A DNA stretch of 64,000 nt from CAVPDG01 sp963702535. GTDB taxonomy: Bacteria > Chloroflexota > Anaerolineae > Anaerolineales > UBA4823. The notes under the pieces are model-generated. The model saw only the letters and a list, made by a program, of their open reading frames with translations. It did not search any database and had not been told where the DNA came from. Where the stretch lies: positions 1 to 64,000 of the forward strand of contig CAVPDG010000031.1 of the NCBI GenBank assembly GCA_963702535.1, given 5' to 3'. Shown piece by piece: positions 20,242 to 29,651 of the stretch; within the stretch, counting starts at the first letter, position 1; the number at the start of each line of letters is the position of its first letter. A program made the translations under genes and the position numbers.

Positions 20242-21657
20242 GCCTTAACCACTTTCAATCGGTGAGGCGGCAATCGCACGCCTCGGAGGACTGTCAGGGT
20301 TGCTGCGGAAAGGGGCAGCCCAGATGTGCTCTTGCCCTGGATGGCTTCGATCTGCTGGCAAACCTTTGCCATATCGGATACCGGCGCCTTGCCCAGGGTG
20401 AAGATCTGCGTCCAGGCATCCCGGGCGATATTGCCCACGCCCACCATCTCGGGGAAGATCTCGGCTGTGGCGGAGTAACCCTTGGATCTGCCCATCGGCA
20501 AAGGCGGCGATATCGACTTCCTTGGCTTTGTTCGGGTACTCCTGGCGGATGTACTCCACCCATTGCGGCACCAGCGACAGGCGCGCCGGCTGCAGGAAGT
20601 GCGTGCGCGCCATCGCCAGCCCGTAATCCTTGCTCACCAGGAACTTGAGCAGCTCCCAGGCTGCCTCCGGGTGGCGCGTGCCGGCGAAGATGCCGAAGCC
20701 GTCCGTGGTTGCCAACGTCACCTTGCGTTTCGGTCCTGCCGGGAAGGGCGCCACGCCGACGCGGAACTCAGCCCGGTCGAGGATATCCTTCAAAGCCCAG
20801 GAGCCATCTTCCACCATGGCGATCTTCTGCTGGATGAAGGCTTCGCGGGTCTCCAGGTTCTGTACATCCAGGGAGGTCGCCATCACCTTGTCATCCCACA
20901 GGCGAGCGCGCAGCCATTCCATCGCTTCCAGCGAAGCGGGCGCTGCCATCTCGCAGCGCCTGGGGTCATCGGGATTGACATAATGCCCCCCCAGCCATTG
21001 ACGTGCATCTGGATGCGCTCCCAGGAGACATCGAACATGCTTCCCCAGCGCGTGGTCGTATCGCCGACGCGCACCGTCAGCTTGCGCATCGCCTCCAGGT
21101 AATCGTCATGCGTCCACTCGTAGGTGGGATATTCCACACCGGCTGCGTCGAAAGCATCTTTGTTGAAGTATAGCGCCAGCCCTCCGTGGTATTTGGGCAG
21201 CCCGAACTGCTTGCCATCCGCGGTGAAGAGCGCCTTGTACTGGGCGGGCGACCAGTCTTTGACCGTATCCTGCGTCAATATCCGCCTGCACGTAGGGGCG
21301 CAGGTCGAGCACGTAACCCGCGTTAGCCCATGCGGGAAAGAAATCGCAGCAGCCAGAAAACACATCCGGAGCGGTGCCGGCTGCCATATCCTCCGGCATC
21401 TTGGCCTCCAGGTTGTCCGGGTCTGGTGTATAGAAGACGCGGATGTTGGGGTGCAGCTCGTTGAATTTCTCGAGCATCTCCTGTGCCAGCCCAGGGAACC
21501 ACTCCGTGCGCCAGTCCTGGTAAACGAGCTGCACGGGTCCGCTCTCGGTAGGGGTGGGGCGCACACCACTGCAAGCAGCCAACGCAGAACCGGCAGCGGC
21601 TGCCCCGGCAAGCTTGAGGAAACTGCGCCGTGAAAGGGGTGTGGATCGATGGACCAT
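20223..21657 (-). CDS. Tat/lipoprotein-type family 1 solute-binding protein, sensor-linked (three frameshifts)
   Basis: About 475 residues. It starts at ATG 21657 rather than the longer frame: twin-Arg signal SRRSFLKLAGAAAAG and lipobox LAAC are close to it. Body motifs typical of family 1 binding proteins are FNELHPNIRVFYT, TAPDVFSGCCDF, LPKYHGGLALYFNKDAF and DDYLEAMRKL, then KIAMVEDGSWAL and TTDGFGIFAGTRHPEAAW, then FPEMVGVGNIARDAW. Frames change near 21283, 20960 and 20495. No permease or ATPase gene is adjacent; it is followed directly by the histidine kinase, so it probably serves as a ligand receptor for signalling. The exact C-terminus is uncertain. Confidence 0.78.
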
Positions 21658-21818
21658 AGAACTCTCTCTATGAGCGGAGAAGGATTTGTGGCAATTATAA
21701 CCAATTCTGTCCAAATTATCTATAGGATGGGTGAGCACTATTGTCCACTTTTATGGGCGCCCTCTCTGATTTTAGACGCTCGTCTATCCCTAAAAGTTCT
21801 GGTATGGGTCATATCCCA

Positions 21819-21840
21819 TTTCTGACACGAGTGTCAGAAA
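21819..21840. promoter_or_regulatory. Palindromic operator-like site
   Basis: TTTCTGACAC GA GTGTCAGAAA is a perfect 10+2+10 palindrome midway between two divergent genes, about 160 bases from the binding-protein start and 60 bases upstream of the -10 box at 21901. Probably a dimeric regulator site. Confidence 0.5.
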
Positions 21841-21900
21841 TTCAGACAAAATTTGTGTTGTTTTAACGTAACTTCGACTAAATTTGTCCGTTATTAAGAG

Positions 21901-21906
21901 TATAAT
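21901..21906 (+). promoter_or_regulatory. Putative -10 box (TATAAT)
   Basis: Perfect TATAAT about 150 bases before ATG 22057, implying a long leader that includes the hairpin at 21966-22001. No -35 with ideal spacing; TTCGAC at 21873 is 22 bases away. Confidence 0.45.
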
Positions 21907-21960
21907 ATGCCTTGCAAATTTGTTAGGATCACGTACTCGTAAATTTTTCTAACTGTATCA

Positions 21961-22010
21961 TGCCGCTTCAGGGGAAAACGGTCTCAGACCGGGGGCTGAA
22001 GGAACCAACA
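21961..22010 (+). promoter_or_regulatory. Structured 5' leader element, unidentified
   Basis: Nested stems: outer CTTCAG (21966-21971) with CTGAAG (21996-22001); inner CGGTC (21979-21983) with GACCG (21987-21991); internal loops GGGGAAAA and GGGG. It lies between the -10 box and the start codon. It does not match a riboswitch class I can name, but the purine-rich internal loops are what one would expect of a ligand- or protein-binding RNA. Confidence 0.4.
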
Positions 22011-22056
22011 CAACATTGTCCGATCTTCTTTTTTTCAAAATTCAAGGAGAGCTCAT

Positions 22057-23477
22057 ATGAAAAAGACCGTCACGCTCGTGTTCGTCCTGTTCGTTGCCTT
22101 CGCCCTGGTAGCGGGCAGCATGGCCGCGCCGGGAAGGTCCTGGCTTCTGCGTTCGAAAGCGGATATCTGCAAGTGGGTACGCTGAAGCTGCACATGCCCC
22201 TGCTCGTGCGCAATAGCGTGGGGAATGCCAACGCTTCCATCAACCAGCCTGTTGATTGTGGGCTACGACCGACGGTTAAGAACCTGGTCACCAGCCAGGG
22301 GAATGTGGTCGGTGAAGTAAACATGCACCATGACAACCAGTACCTCTACGTGGAAGTGACCGCAGCCGGTGGGCAGTGCCTGACAGGCATCCAGCTACAG
22401 GTAGCTACCGAGCTGGCAGGCATCCCCCAGGTAGAGGGCGTCCCAGTGCCTCGCCGAATTCGAGCAGGTTGTCTCTTTCAATGAGTGCGTTACCTCCTAC
22501 ACCTTTGTGCTGCCGATGAAGCTCGAATGGGCCAAGGCGGACTCGCTGGTGGTTGCCATCCATGTCGACACCACCGAGCAGCAGACCGGAACGCAAATGA
22601 GCGCCTGGGGCGACTGCACTCCCTTCCCCGGAGACGCATCTGCCAGGTATTGCACATACTTGAAAGCGCAGACCAAGAACATCGCTTACAATGTCTCGGT
22701 GGGCTACGAGGACCTGGACCTCTCCAACCGCTATATGGATTTCGACTACAATGATTGGGTCACCGATATTGCAGGCGACCTGCGCTACTGCCGCACGGCT
22801 GAGCAAGGGTCTCTCTGTGGCAAATCGACCTTAACGTCACCCCTCAGGCACGCGGGGCAGGCTTGGACCATGCTTACCACATCGACTTCCCGGCAAACAT
22901 CTTCCCCAGCGACGGTACAGCCATCCTCACCCGTTACGATCAGAACGGCAATGTGATCGGTGTGCCGGTGGAGGCGCCTTTCATCGCCAGCCAGGTCAAC
23001 CAGTTTGATATGGTCGATCCCACCAGCCTGGCTTTGCCCGGCACGATCGTCAACACGGTCGAGACCAAGCCCCGCCAGGAGACGCTCGGCACAGCTACAC
23101 TGCGCATCGAGTTCGACAACCCGTTCTTCTTCGACGTTGACCCCTACCTGCCGACCGTAGAAGGGAACGAGCACGGCGAGCGGCTCTTCTTCCAGCCACA
23201 CCTCTCCGTGTACCAGAACCCCACCTATGAGATCGGTCCGGGCAACCCGCTCATGCTGGTCGTCCCGTTCCTGACCTGGCACTGGCCTGAAGAGCGGGTC
23301 AATATCTGGCGCGCCTATCCCGATGTTACCCCTGGCGATGTGGGCGTCGATCCGAAGATGCCGCCTCAATTCCCAGAGGAGTGGTACACGAATTTCAATG
23401 ATTGTGTCTATAACGGCGTTCCCTGCAGCCTGCCTGCCAGCAACGCCCCCAGCCTGGAACCGTACCCGGCGCCGTAA
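22057..23477 (+). CDS. Exported LruC/DUF4842-like protein (three frameshifts)
   Basis: About 473 residues. ATG 22057 has AAGGAGA upstream; signal peptide MKKTVTLVFVLFVAFALVAG. After a shift near 22132 the mature N-terminus reads SGYLQVGTLKLHMPLLVRN, similar to the YLP tails elsewhere here. Further shifts near 22445 and 22830. The core YMDFDYNDWVTDI followed by LNVTPQARGAGLDHAYHIDF matches the acidic DYNDxV and AxGAGxxHG pattern of LruC/DUF4842 surface domains, which are calcium-site-like and of unknown function. Ends with a Pro-rich tail. Strong terminator downstream. Confidence 0.65.
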
Positions 23478-23504
23478 GGTGCTTCGTAATCAAGTTATAC
23501 CTTT

Positions 23505-23538
23505 CGGGGCGGGTTCGAACCCGCCCCGATTTTTTATT
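23505..23538 (+). terminator. Strong Rho-independent terminator
   Basis: CGGGGCGGGTTC / GAACCCGCCCCG, perfect 12-bp arms (23505-23528), then ATTTTTTATT. It ends the LruC-like gene. Confidence 0.9.
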
Positions 23539-23735
23539 AATTCCTTCAATTCACCACGAAACCCCTTAAAGCTGCGCTCACAGAGCCGAGATACTTGAAA
23601 CCAATGGCGTGATCGCATCTCCAGATGATGGATAGCTGTGGAAGTAAATCACTGGAGCGCCATCCAACGCTCCAAATTCAGCATAGGTCAGTGTACGCCC
23701 ATCGGGCAAGCGAATAGATTGGGACAAGCGATTGC

Positions 23736-25224
23736 TCATCTGCGTATAGTTTTCCTGATTGCTTGCTGGTAGGCGGCCTCATAGGCGCGCGCGCTGCGCT
23801 CCCAGGAGTAATCCTGCGCCATGGCAGACTGCACCATCTGGTGGATAGTGTTCACGCCGGTCATAGTAGGTGCTCACCGCCCAACCGATGGTGTAATACA
23901 CGGCGTTTACGCTCAGCTCCCAGAACTTGAAGCCGGTGCCCTGCCCGCTGGCTTCGTCATACTGCTGCACGGTATCGTCCAGCCCGCCGGTGGCGCGCAC
24001 CAACGGCAGTGTGCCGTAGCGCAGCGAGTAGATCTGGTTCAAGCCACACGGCTCGAAGCGCGATGGCATGAGGAAGAAATCGCTGCCAGCCTCGATCCAG
24101 TGCGAGAGCTGCTCATAGTAGCCGATAAAGCTGCCCACCCGCCCCGGATAGCGCTTGGGCAGGTCGCCAAAGAAATTCTCCAGGGCTTTGTCGCCCGCGC
24201 CCAAAATGGCAAACTGCACGCGCATATTCGCCAAAATACTCTCGATCGTGGCTGCCAGCAAGTCCAGCCCTTTCTGCGGCACAAAACGGCTGATCACACC
24301 GATGAGCGGCACGTCCGGGGCTTCTTCGAGCAGCAAGCGTTGCTGTAATCTGCGCTTGCATTCCGCCTTGCCGGAGAGATCGGCCGCGCTGAAATTGGCG
24401 GGGATCAACGGATCATTCCTCGGGTCCCAGGTCTCATAATCCACGCCGTTGAGGATGCCGAGGTAATCCTCGCCCTTGTCGTTCAGGTAAGGCGCCAGAC
24501 CGTGGGCGTGTTCCGCAGAGCGCGTCTCTTCGGCGTAGCGCGGGCTGACCGTATTCACGACATCAGCGTACACGATGCCGCCTTTGAGGAAGTTCACCCG
24601 CCCGTGGTCCTCGAAGCGCTCGCGGGTGAAATTGCCCCACTGCAAACCCAGGTAGCCATAATCGCCAGCCGGGTAAACGCCCTGGTAGGCGATGTTGTGG
24701 ATGGTCAGCAGGCTGGCAGCCGCGCCCAACACAGGGTCGTTCCAATGCCAAATCTTCAGGTAGGCGGCTGCCAGTGCGGACTGCCAATCATGGACGTGTA
24801 CCACGTCTGGCGAGAAGTCCATGTCCCGGCAGAGCTGCAAGGCTGCGCGTGAAAAGAATCCGAAACGGCGTGCGTTGTCACGGTAATCGTTGAAATCGGC
24901 GTCGTGGTAAATGCCCCAGCGGTCGAAGTATTTATTCGATTCGATGAAGTAGATTGGCACGCCGCCATTGCGCGTCTGGTGCGTAGCGCACCATTCCTGC
25001 CCGTCTCCCATCCACACGCCCAGCGGGTTGAGGTAGGGCTGCAGCCCGTGTTCGGCGTAATCGATGAGGGCGTACTTGGGCAGGATGACGCGCACATCGT
25101 GCCCCAACTGGCGGAGAGCGCGGGGAAGGGAGCCAACGACGTCTGCCAGTCCCCCGGTCTTGGCATAGGGAACGGCTTCAGAAGAGATCATCGCAATCCG
25201 CAAGGGAGGCGCCATATCCTGCAT
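23736..25224 (-). CDS. glgA: Glycogen synthase (ADP-glucose type, GT5)
   Basis: About 495 residues. Transfers glucose from ADP-glucose to glycogen. The KTGGLADV substrate loop is in the N-terminal Rossmann domain (SSEAVPYAKTGGLADVVGSL); VVHVHDWQSAL, LLTIHNIAYQG and GILNGVDYETWDP follow. The C-terminal domain has ISRFVPQKGLDLL, the catalytic EPCGL (SRFEPCGLNQIYSLRYG) and ATGGLDDTV. The last 40 residues need a one-base shift near 23858, after which the frame reads HQMVQSAMAQDYSWERSARA and stops at 23736. The start is at 25224 or 25215: a TATAAT box overlaps the first ATG, so a leaderless message from ATG 25215 is possible. No other glg genes adjacent. Confidence 0.93.
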
Positions 25225-25228
25225 TATA
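25223..25228 (-). promoter_or_regulatory. -10 box overlapping the glgA start
   Basis: TATAAT on the minus strand ends within the ATG at 25224. Transcription would start near 25216, next to the in-frame ATG at 25215, suggesting leaderless translation. Confidence 0.4.
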
Positions 25229-25275
25229 ACCAAAATACGCCGTGAAAACCCTGGTAAGCCGGGTGAGTCTCGGCG

Positions 25276-25281
25276 TATAAT
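25276..25281 (+). promoter_or_regulatory. -10 box for the channel gene
   Basis: TATAAT about 50 bases before ATG 25330, back to back with the glgA promoter. Confidence 0.4.
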
Positions 25282-25329
25282 CAAACGCGACTGGGAGAAA
25301 TCCGAGAAAATCCCCGTCTTGAGGCACGT

Positions 25330-26119
25330 ATGGAACGGACAGACATCGATCTTAACGAGCTGAAGAATATCAACTACGAGCTCTTCCTGGTGGCGATAAC
25401 GATCCTATCGGTTATCAATATCTTTTTCATTTACTTTGCGCCTGCCGCGGTCGATGAGGGAGGTCGTCCTGATCGTCGATTTCGGCTTTTGTTTCTTTTT
25501 CCTGATCGACTTCGTGTACCGGTTTTTCACTGCCAGCAGCAAGGCAAACTACATCATCCGCCAGTACGGCTGGTTGGACTTCCTGGGAAGCCTGCCCATC
25601 CCCTTCATCCGGCTGGCGCGCCTGGTGCGCTCCGGGCGCACCGTGCGCATGCTGCGCCAGTATGGGGTCGAAAACATGGGCAGCGAGCTGCGCATGGACC
25701 GGGCGGGCAGCACCTTGCTCTCGGTGGCATTTTTGGGTATCCTGGTGCTGGAGTTTGGCAGTTACTTCATCCTGGGCGCCGAGGCTGGCGCAGCCGACGC
25801 CAATATCCGGACGCCCTCGGATGCCCTGTGGTGGTCGGTTGTGACCATCGCTACCGTGGGCTACGGCGATCGCTACCCGGTGACAAACCTGGGACGCATC
25901 ATCGGCACGATTGTCATCATCACCGGCGTCGGCTTGTTCGGCGCCTTTACCGGTTTTTTAGCGAATTCATTCCTCAACCGCCGCCGGCGAAGGCATCACT
26001 TTGGCTTCCACGCGGCTGAAGAATCATTTGATCCGATGGATGAGATCAAGCAGATGCTGGAAGAGCAGGCGCAGCGCCTGGCAGCGATTGAATCGCGCCT
26101 GCCGCCTCCCCCGGAATGA
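25330..26119 (+). CDS. Voltage-gated-type potassium channel (one frameshift)
   Basis: About 262 residues. The N-terminal TM (LFLVAITILSVINIFFIYF) breaks near 25458 and continues as VVLIVDFGFCFFFLIDFVYR (S2). An S4-like arginine segment follows (FIRLARLVRSGRTVRMLRQY), then S5 (LLSVAFLGILVLEFGSYFI), the pore helix with selectivity filter TVGYGD, and S6 (IIGTIVIITGVGLFGAFTGF). The cytoplasmic C-terminus has a short coiled coil (DEIKQMLEEQAQRLAAIESR). The filter is the canonical potassium signature, and regularly spaced Arg in S4 suggests voltage sensitivity. Bidirectional terminator follows. Confidence 0.88.
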
Positions 26120-26155
26120 CCGCCATCGCCTGCCTGGGCGATCATCCCTGAGATC

Positions 26156-26196
26156 AAAAAAGCAGTTTGCGAGCGATCGCCCGCAAACTGCTTTTT
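26156..26196. terminator. Bidirectional Rho-independent terminator
   Basis: GCAGTTTGCG (26162-26171) pairs with CGCAAACTGC (26182-26191); five T follow on the plus strand and six on the minus strand. It serves the channel gene and the subtilase gene, which converge here. Confidence 0.9.
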
Positions 26197-26211
26197 ATGA
26201 TTCGTCGCCGG

Positions 26212-29200
26212 TTATCTCCAGATCGTCGGCAGGTAATTGAATGTGGTGCTCGCCGGCAGTGTGCAGGAGACGGTGGTCACCGTCAGGCTGAAGGCAGTCA
26301 CATTGCCGGTATCACTGCCAGCCATATCCACCACCTTCAGGTTCCATGTCCCGGCAGCGGGTAGCCCATCGAAAGCGCTCAGAGCGCGAATCGGGACGGA
26401 AGCTGCCGGTAAAAGGCGCACTGCCGCTGCTGATAGGTGTGGCGGCTTCATCGTCGAAGGTCGTGTTGGTGTAGTTGTCTCCGCTGGAGCCGCGCCGGTA
26501 AGCCAGCGAAACCGTGGTTGCTCCGCCCGGTCCTTGCAGCGAGATGGCGAGATCGCTATCATAGGTGTGCGTCAGGCTCAGGTTGACGTTGACATCGCCG
26601 ACAGTCCCAGCGTCGACAGTCACCGGGACGAGGACGCCGGTGGCATTGTTGTCCGGAATGGCAGCCGGCACTGCCGTGCTGGTGTAGGTCTGTGAGCTGC
26701 TGGAGACCGGCGTGGGGGTCAGCGGGTCCAACGTGACAGCGCTTGAGCCGCCGGTGTAAGTTACTGCCAGGTTGAGCGGGGCGCTGCTGCAGCCCAGGCT
26801 GTGCAGCACGCGCACCCGGTAGCGCGCCAGGTTGGTCTGCATCCCGCCGCCGGGGATATCGGTATATGCGGAGGTGTCTTGCAGGAGCTGCAATCCACTG
26901 GAGGGTGTTGAAAGGACCGCGCTCACCCCGCTCGCCGTGGGGGCGCCCTGGACGTTGTTCAAATCCACCTCAAGGTCCCAAACCTCTCCGGTTTGGACGG
27001 CGCCATCGGCGTTGCCAAACGCTTCGATCCAGCGTGTGGCGCTCCTATACAGCACGGGCTGCGACAAGGCGCCGGTGTTGTAGATCACCAGGGCGAAATC
27101 CTGGTCTGTGGTATCGGCATTGCCCGGCACGCCATCTCCGGCGATATTGCCTGCGATGACGTTCACCTGGAAGCTCCCGGTGACGCCGGCGGGCAGGAAG
27201 ACGTTTTCCACGTTATTGCGCGGGTCGGCTACGCCGCCGGTTGTGGAATTTGCGCCGCTGAAGACGTTGCCTTTATAGGTCACGCCGTTGACGACCACTT
27301 CCAGATTCAGGTCGTTGACGTAGGAGTTCCCCGTGGTGGAGCCGGGAGAGTCGGTCCAGGCGAGGGTGACCCGGAATGGCTTGGTATTGTCGGCGATGGT
27401 GCCGATGGTGGAGGTTATTTGTCCGCTTGAGCCAAAGGTATGGGTCTGGTCGACGAGCTTGCGTGGGGTGGCATCGAACAGGGAGCCCAGGTTGACCAAA
27501 CCCCAGCCCTGCCCCACGCCGGGCAGGGTATCGTTGGCGCCGGCGCCGTTCATATAGCTCGGCGAGCTGATCAGCAGCGCTTTGAGCATGGCAGGGCTGG
27601 GCGCCGAACCCGGAACCCACACCCGCCCGTAGTACTCATAGACAAGCTGGGCTGCGCCAGCCACGGCAGGCGCAGAGTGGCTGGTGCCGGTCGACATGGC
27701 ATAACGCGTCTGCCCGTTGGGATAGTACTGGTTGCACACGCCTGAACCGTCGTAGCCGGGTCCTGGGAGGCCGGACCGGTGACGTGACTGCCGGGTGCAA
27801 CGACATCCGGCTTAGCGCGCGCGTCATCCGTGGGTCCGCGTGAAGAGTAAGTCGCCATGTCGTTGGCGTTATTGGCTGCGGATATGCTGCAGCCGTCTAG
27901 CACGCCCTCCGCTCGGACGTTCTCGCCGGCGCCCACGGTGAGCACGTTCTTGGCGGTGCCCGGCGAGCCGATGGTGTTGGTAGCCGACCCAGCATTGCCG
28001 GCGGAAAAGACATGCAGCATCTGCTGGTTGCCGGCTGCTGCCGTGGCGTCGCGGGTCAGGACATCATACTCCTGCGACTCGGCGTTATACGCGCCGCCAA
28101 CGTTGGCGCCCCAGCTATTGTTGGTGATGCGCGCCCCGCCGCTATAGGAGTTGGACACCATTGTGGATAATGGAACCCCCGCAGGCGGTGTCATCCCAAC
28201 TGCCGCTGTTATTGAAAATTTTGGTGCCGGCCAGGCGCCCGTAAGGGGAGACGCCCAACCCATACTGGTAGCCGGAGGCGTCCTCATAGGCGCTGCCGGT
28301 GGAGTTGTTGTAGCCGCCCACGATGCCGAGGTTTAGGTTGCCATGACCCCCGACCGCGTTCCCCGTAGGATTCGAAGTGCAGTTGTTGATGTAGACGATG
28401 CGATCGGGGCTGCCCCCGACGCCCAGCTCGTGAAAATCGGGATGCAGCACCGATGCTGGCGTTGCCCTGGTCGATGCCATCGTCGGTCACATCCACGATG
28501 GGGTAGGAGGAAGGGGTTGTTGGGAAGCCCTTCGAGCTGAGCCAGGTCAGGTAACCCGGTCCGATGGGCACGAGGTTGCCGCCGGAGGTGGTGACGTTGC
28601 CGGCTAAAATCTGTGTCTGGGCTTCATCGGTGAGCGCCGGGCGGATGTACTGCTCGACATTGAACACGTCGTTCAGGGAGGCCACTTCTTCCAGGCTGGC
28701 GGCAGGCAGGCGCAGGCGGAGGTTGGTCAGGTTGAGGACCGATTTGCGGCGTTCCGTAGACCTGTAGAGCCAGCTTTTCCAGCGCTGCCAGGGATGGTCT
28801 TCAGCTCAGGGGTGTTATAGACCTGAACGGTCACGTCCAGGTCGCCGCTCGGAGCAGGCACTGCATCGGGGCGCAGCTCGGGGCTGAGGCGGTAGTAGGG
28901 ATGGTATGCGCCCTGCCACCCCATGACGCTCTCCAGATCCCGTCAGGGCGTCCAGCGTGGCAGCCGGCTGCTGACCCCAGACCACGTAGGCGTTGTCGGG
29001 CAGGTAGGCGACGATCTGCAGACCGCTAGAAGTGAGCTGCTGGAGCCACTCGTCGCGGATGGGACCGGCGAACTGCACCATCCAGAACTGGGAGACGCCC
29101 GGCAGCGACGAAGCTTGTTGAAGAGTGCCAGGCATCCGCGGCTCAGGGTCTTTCTGATCCGTTTGGAGCTGCAGATCGCGCAGGAAAATGACCTGGCTGG

Positions 29201-29462
29201 TGGGCTGCAGGGAAGCCGGCTGCTGGCTGAGGCGGTCTGCGGGCATAGCGCTAAGCCGCCAGAGCGAGAAAGCGCCATAATCGGCGAGCCTCTGCGCCCC
29301 GCTGGACGCAAGCCATTCCAGCGCCACGGCGTCGCCGGCGTCTGCCAGGACGGTTGGCGCAGGCGTGTCAGCCCGCGCCCCCTGTGCGGCAGGCAGCGCC
29401 GCGCCCAGGATGACAAGGATGAGCAGAATACGGAGGAATGCAACAAAACGGTGACGGTTCAT
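26212..29462 (-). CDS. Large secreted subtilisin-like (S8) protease with P-domain (about six frameshifts)
   Basis: About 1080 residues in repaired form. Signal peptide (FLRILLILVILGAALPAAQG) and a long propeptide-like region are followed by the S8 core. Candidate catalytic Asp is in PIVDVTDDGIDQG, His in AVGGHGNLNLGIVGG, Asn in ITNNSWGA and Ser in STGTSHSAPAVAGAAQLVYE. After a jelly-roll region (WTDSPGSTTGNSYVNDLNLE) comes a proprotein-convertase P-domain (LSLTHTYDSDLAISLQGP; GTWNLKVVDMAGSDTGNV). It ends in FNYLPTIWR. Frame changes near 28930, 28705, 28475, 28230, 27735 and 26400. Pieces join in order with no loss, so I read it as one gene with indel errors. AGGAGTT precedes the ATG. Confidence 0.85.
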
Positions 29463-29651
29463 AGATAACTCCTGTAAAGAATGGCATTCGATGTCTTTGA
29501 GATGGAGTGATGCCCAAGCGCGCTAGGTAAATCAGCATACCCCCAAACCCCGGCCGGCAGCAATTTACGGTCCCGCAACCGTATTCTACAATAATTTAGG
29601 CGGGCAAAGATGCCAATTGCTCTACATTACTGTAAGCTGGCTGGACGCTGC

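Larger units (their letters stand above)
21658..22056. other. Divergent regulatory region
   Basis: It separates the minus-strand signalling operon from the plus-strand LruC-like gene. It contains a palindromic operator-like site, a -10 box and a structured 5' leader, all listed separately. Confidence 0.6.

Noticed and set aside
23505..23538. tRNA T-arm like GGGTTCGAACCC
   Set aside because: It is a self-complementary terminator stem; no cloverleaf can be built around it.
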